The notes beneath the pieces are model-generated. The model saw only the letters and a list, made by a program, of their open reading frames with translations. It searched no databases and was not told where the DNA came from. A program made the translations under genes and the position numbers. From positions 1 through 7,279 of the forward strand of contig URNQ01000088.1 of NCBI GenBank assembly GCA_900549245.1: DNA of 7,279 bases, written 5' to 3'. This document shows, one piece after another, positions 6,601-7,279 of the stretch (its first letter is position 1; every line of letters starts with the position of its first letter). Origin of the DNA: an uncultured Collinsella sp. GTDB taxonomy: Bacteria; Actinomycetota; Coriobacteriia; Coriobacteriales; Coriobacteriaceae.

Positions 6601-6654
6601 GCACTCAACCTTTAAGCGGTTAATCCATCCATAAGATGCACGAAGGAGCTATCT

Positions 6655-7278
6655 ATGAGCGAACCCCTGCGCACCGTGAACGTCGGTCTAATCGGTCTGG
6701 GAACCGTCGGCGGCGGCGTGGCCCGTCTGATCAAGAGCCACCACGATGAGTACCTGGCAGCCTACGGCATCGACCTTAAGCTGACCCGCGCCTGTGCGCT
6801 TGCCTGGGAGCAGGCCGAGGCGGCAGGCATTGAGCGCGAGGCCTTTACGAGTGACTGGCACGATGTCGTCACCGACCCCGCCGTCGACATCGTCGTCGAG
6901 CTGATCGGCGGCGAGCACCCCGCAACCGAGATCTTTACCACCGCCTTCGAGAACGGCAAGCATGTCGTCTCCGCCAACAAGGCCCTGCTGGGCCGCCATG
7001 TCGAGACGCTCGCCGAGAAAGCGCGTGAGTGCGGCGTGCAGATTAAGTGCGAGGCCAGCTGCGGTGGCGGCATCCCCATCGTGAGCACGCTCGAGCACGA
7101 CCTGGTTGGCAACAAGATCCTGACCATCGCCGGCATTCTCAACGGCACCACCAACTATATCCTGTCGCGCATGGATGCCGAGGGCGCCGATTACGCCGAC
7201 GTGCTTGCCGACGCGCAGGCCAAGGGCTATGCCGAGGCCGACCCGTCCGCCGACGTCGACGGCTTCGACCGCCGTTGA
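6655..7278 (+). CDS. hom: Homoserine dehydrogenase, partial at the window end and apparently frameshifted
   Basis: Homoserine dehydrogenase reduces aspartate semialdehyde to homoserine with NAD(P)H, at the branch to threonine, methionine and isoleucine. The Rossmann motif GLGTVG (14-19), conserved ANKALL with Lys109, EASCGGGIPI (133-142), GILNGTTNYIL (160-170) and GYAEADPSADVDGFD (191-205) are all present. Start: AAGGAG (6643-6648) lies 6 bases before the ATG. The frame stops at TGA 7276-7278 after 207 residues, about half the usual length of 400 or more. Dropping one C at 7269/7270 turns the last codons into GFDAVD, matching the family pattern that leads to the catalytic lysine. The gene is therefore almost certainly longer and is interrupted here by a +1 frameshift, either real or a sequence error. 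It is divergent from the liv genes. Confidence 0.9.
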   Translation: MSEPLRTVNVGLIGLGTVGGGVARLIKSHHDEYLAAYGIDLKLTRACALAWEQAEAAGIEREAFTSDWHDVVTDPAVDIVVELIGGEHPATEIFTTAFENGKHVVSANKALLGRHVETLAEKARECGVQIKCEASCGGGIPIVSTLEHDLVGNKILTIAGILNGTTNYILSRMDAEGADYADVLADAQAKGYAEADPSADVDGFDRR

Positions 7279-7279
7279 C

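Noticed and set aside
6404..6654. T-box or other amino-acid riboswitch ahead of hom or livJ
   Set aside because: I looked for a T-box-like TGGNACC core and a specifier-type stem followed by a terminator and saw neither in this gap or in 4966-5236.
1..7279. CRISPR array, tRNA, rRNA, insertion sequence or phage genes
   Set aside because: No regularly spaced repeats, RNA gene signatures, transposase motifs or terminal repeats flanking a gene were seen; all long frames are accounted for by the transporter and hom.

Overview
The window holds one transport system on the minus strand and the start of a biosynthetic gene on the plus strand. Read in the direction of transcription (high to low coordinates), the minus-strand genes are two closely related periplasmic-type (lipoprotein) branched-chain amino acid binding proteins (6403-5237 and 4965-3778), the permeases LivH (3638-2757) and LivM (2747-1668), and the ATPases LivG (1678-818) and LivF (817-104). 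A strong rho-independent terminator follows at 93-57. This is the classic livJ-H-M-G-F (HAAT family) ABC importer, with a second tandem copy of the binding protein. Divergent from it, at 6655, starts homoserine dehydrogenase (hom), which runs off the right end of the window.

Organism (inference): the GC-rich coding sequence, binding proteins that are lipoproteins with a LAGC lipobox and twin-arginine signal sequences, and the overall protein style suggest a Gram-positive, high-GC anaerobe of the Coriobacteriia, most likely Collinsella or a close relative. No 16S or other marker is present to prove it.

Layout: 1-56 holds an inverted repeat cut by the window edge. 57-93 is the operon terminator. 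104-3638 is a tightly packed permease/ATPase block whose genes abut or overlap by a few bases, each with its own Shine-Dalgarno inside the preceding gene. 3639-3777 is a spacer with two hairpins that separates the binding protein from the permease genes and may set a high binding-protein to permease ratio. 4966-5236 is an AT-rich intergenic region with a structured leader ahead of the second binding protein. 6404-6654 is the divergent control region between the transporter and hom.

Function: LivJ-type lipoproteins capture Leu/Ile/Val (or related amino acids) outside the membrane, LivHM form the channel, and LivGF drive import with ATP. Homoserine dehydrogenase makes homoserine, the branch point to threonine, methionine and (via threonine) isoleucine, so uptake and synthesis of related amino acids lie back to back. 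The most notable anomaly is at the extreme right end: the hom frame hits a stop at 7276-7278, but removing one C at 7269/7270 restores the family sequence exactly through the last base, which indicates a one-base frameshift (real or a sequence error). I found no novel system here; it is an ordinary nutrient-uptake locus with a few regulatory and paralogy features worth checking.
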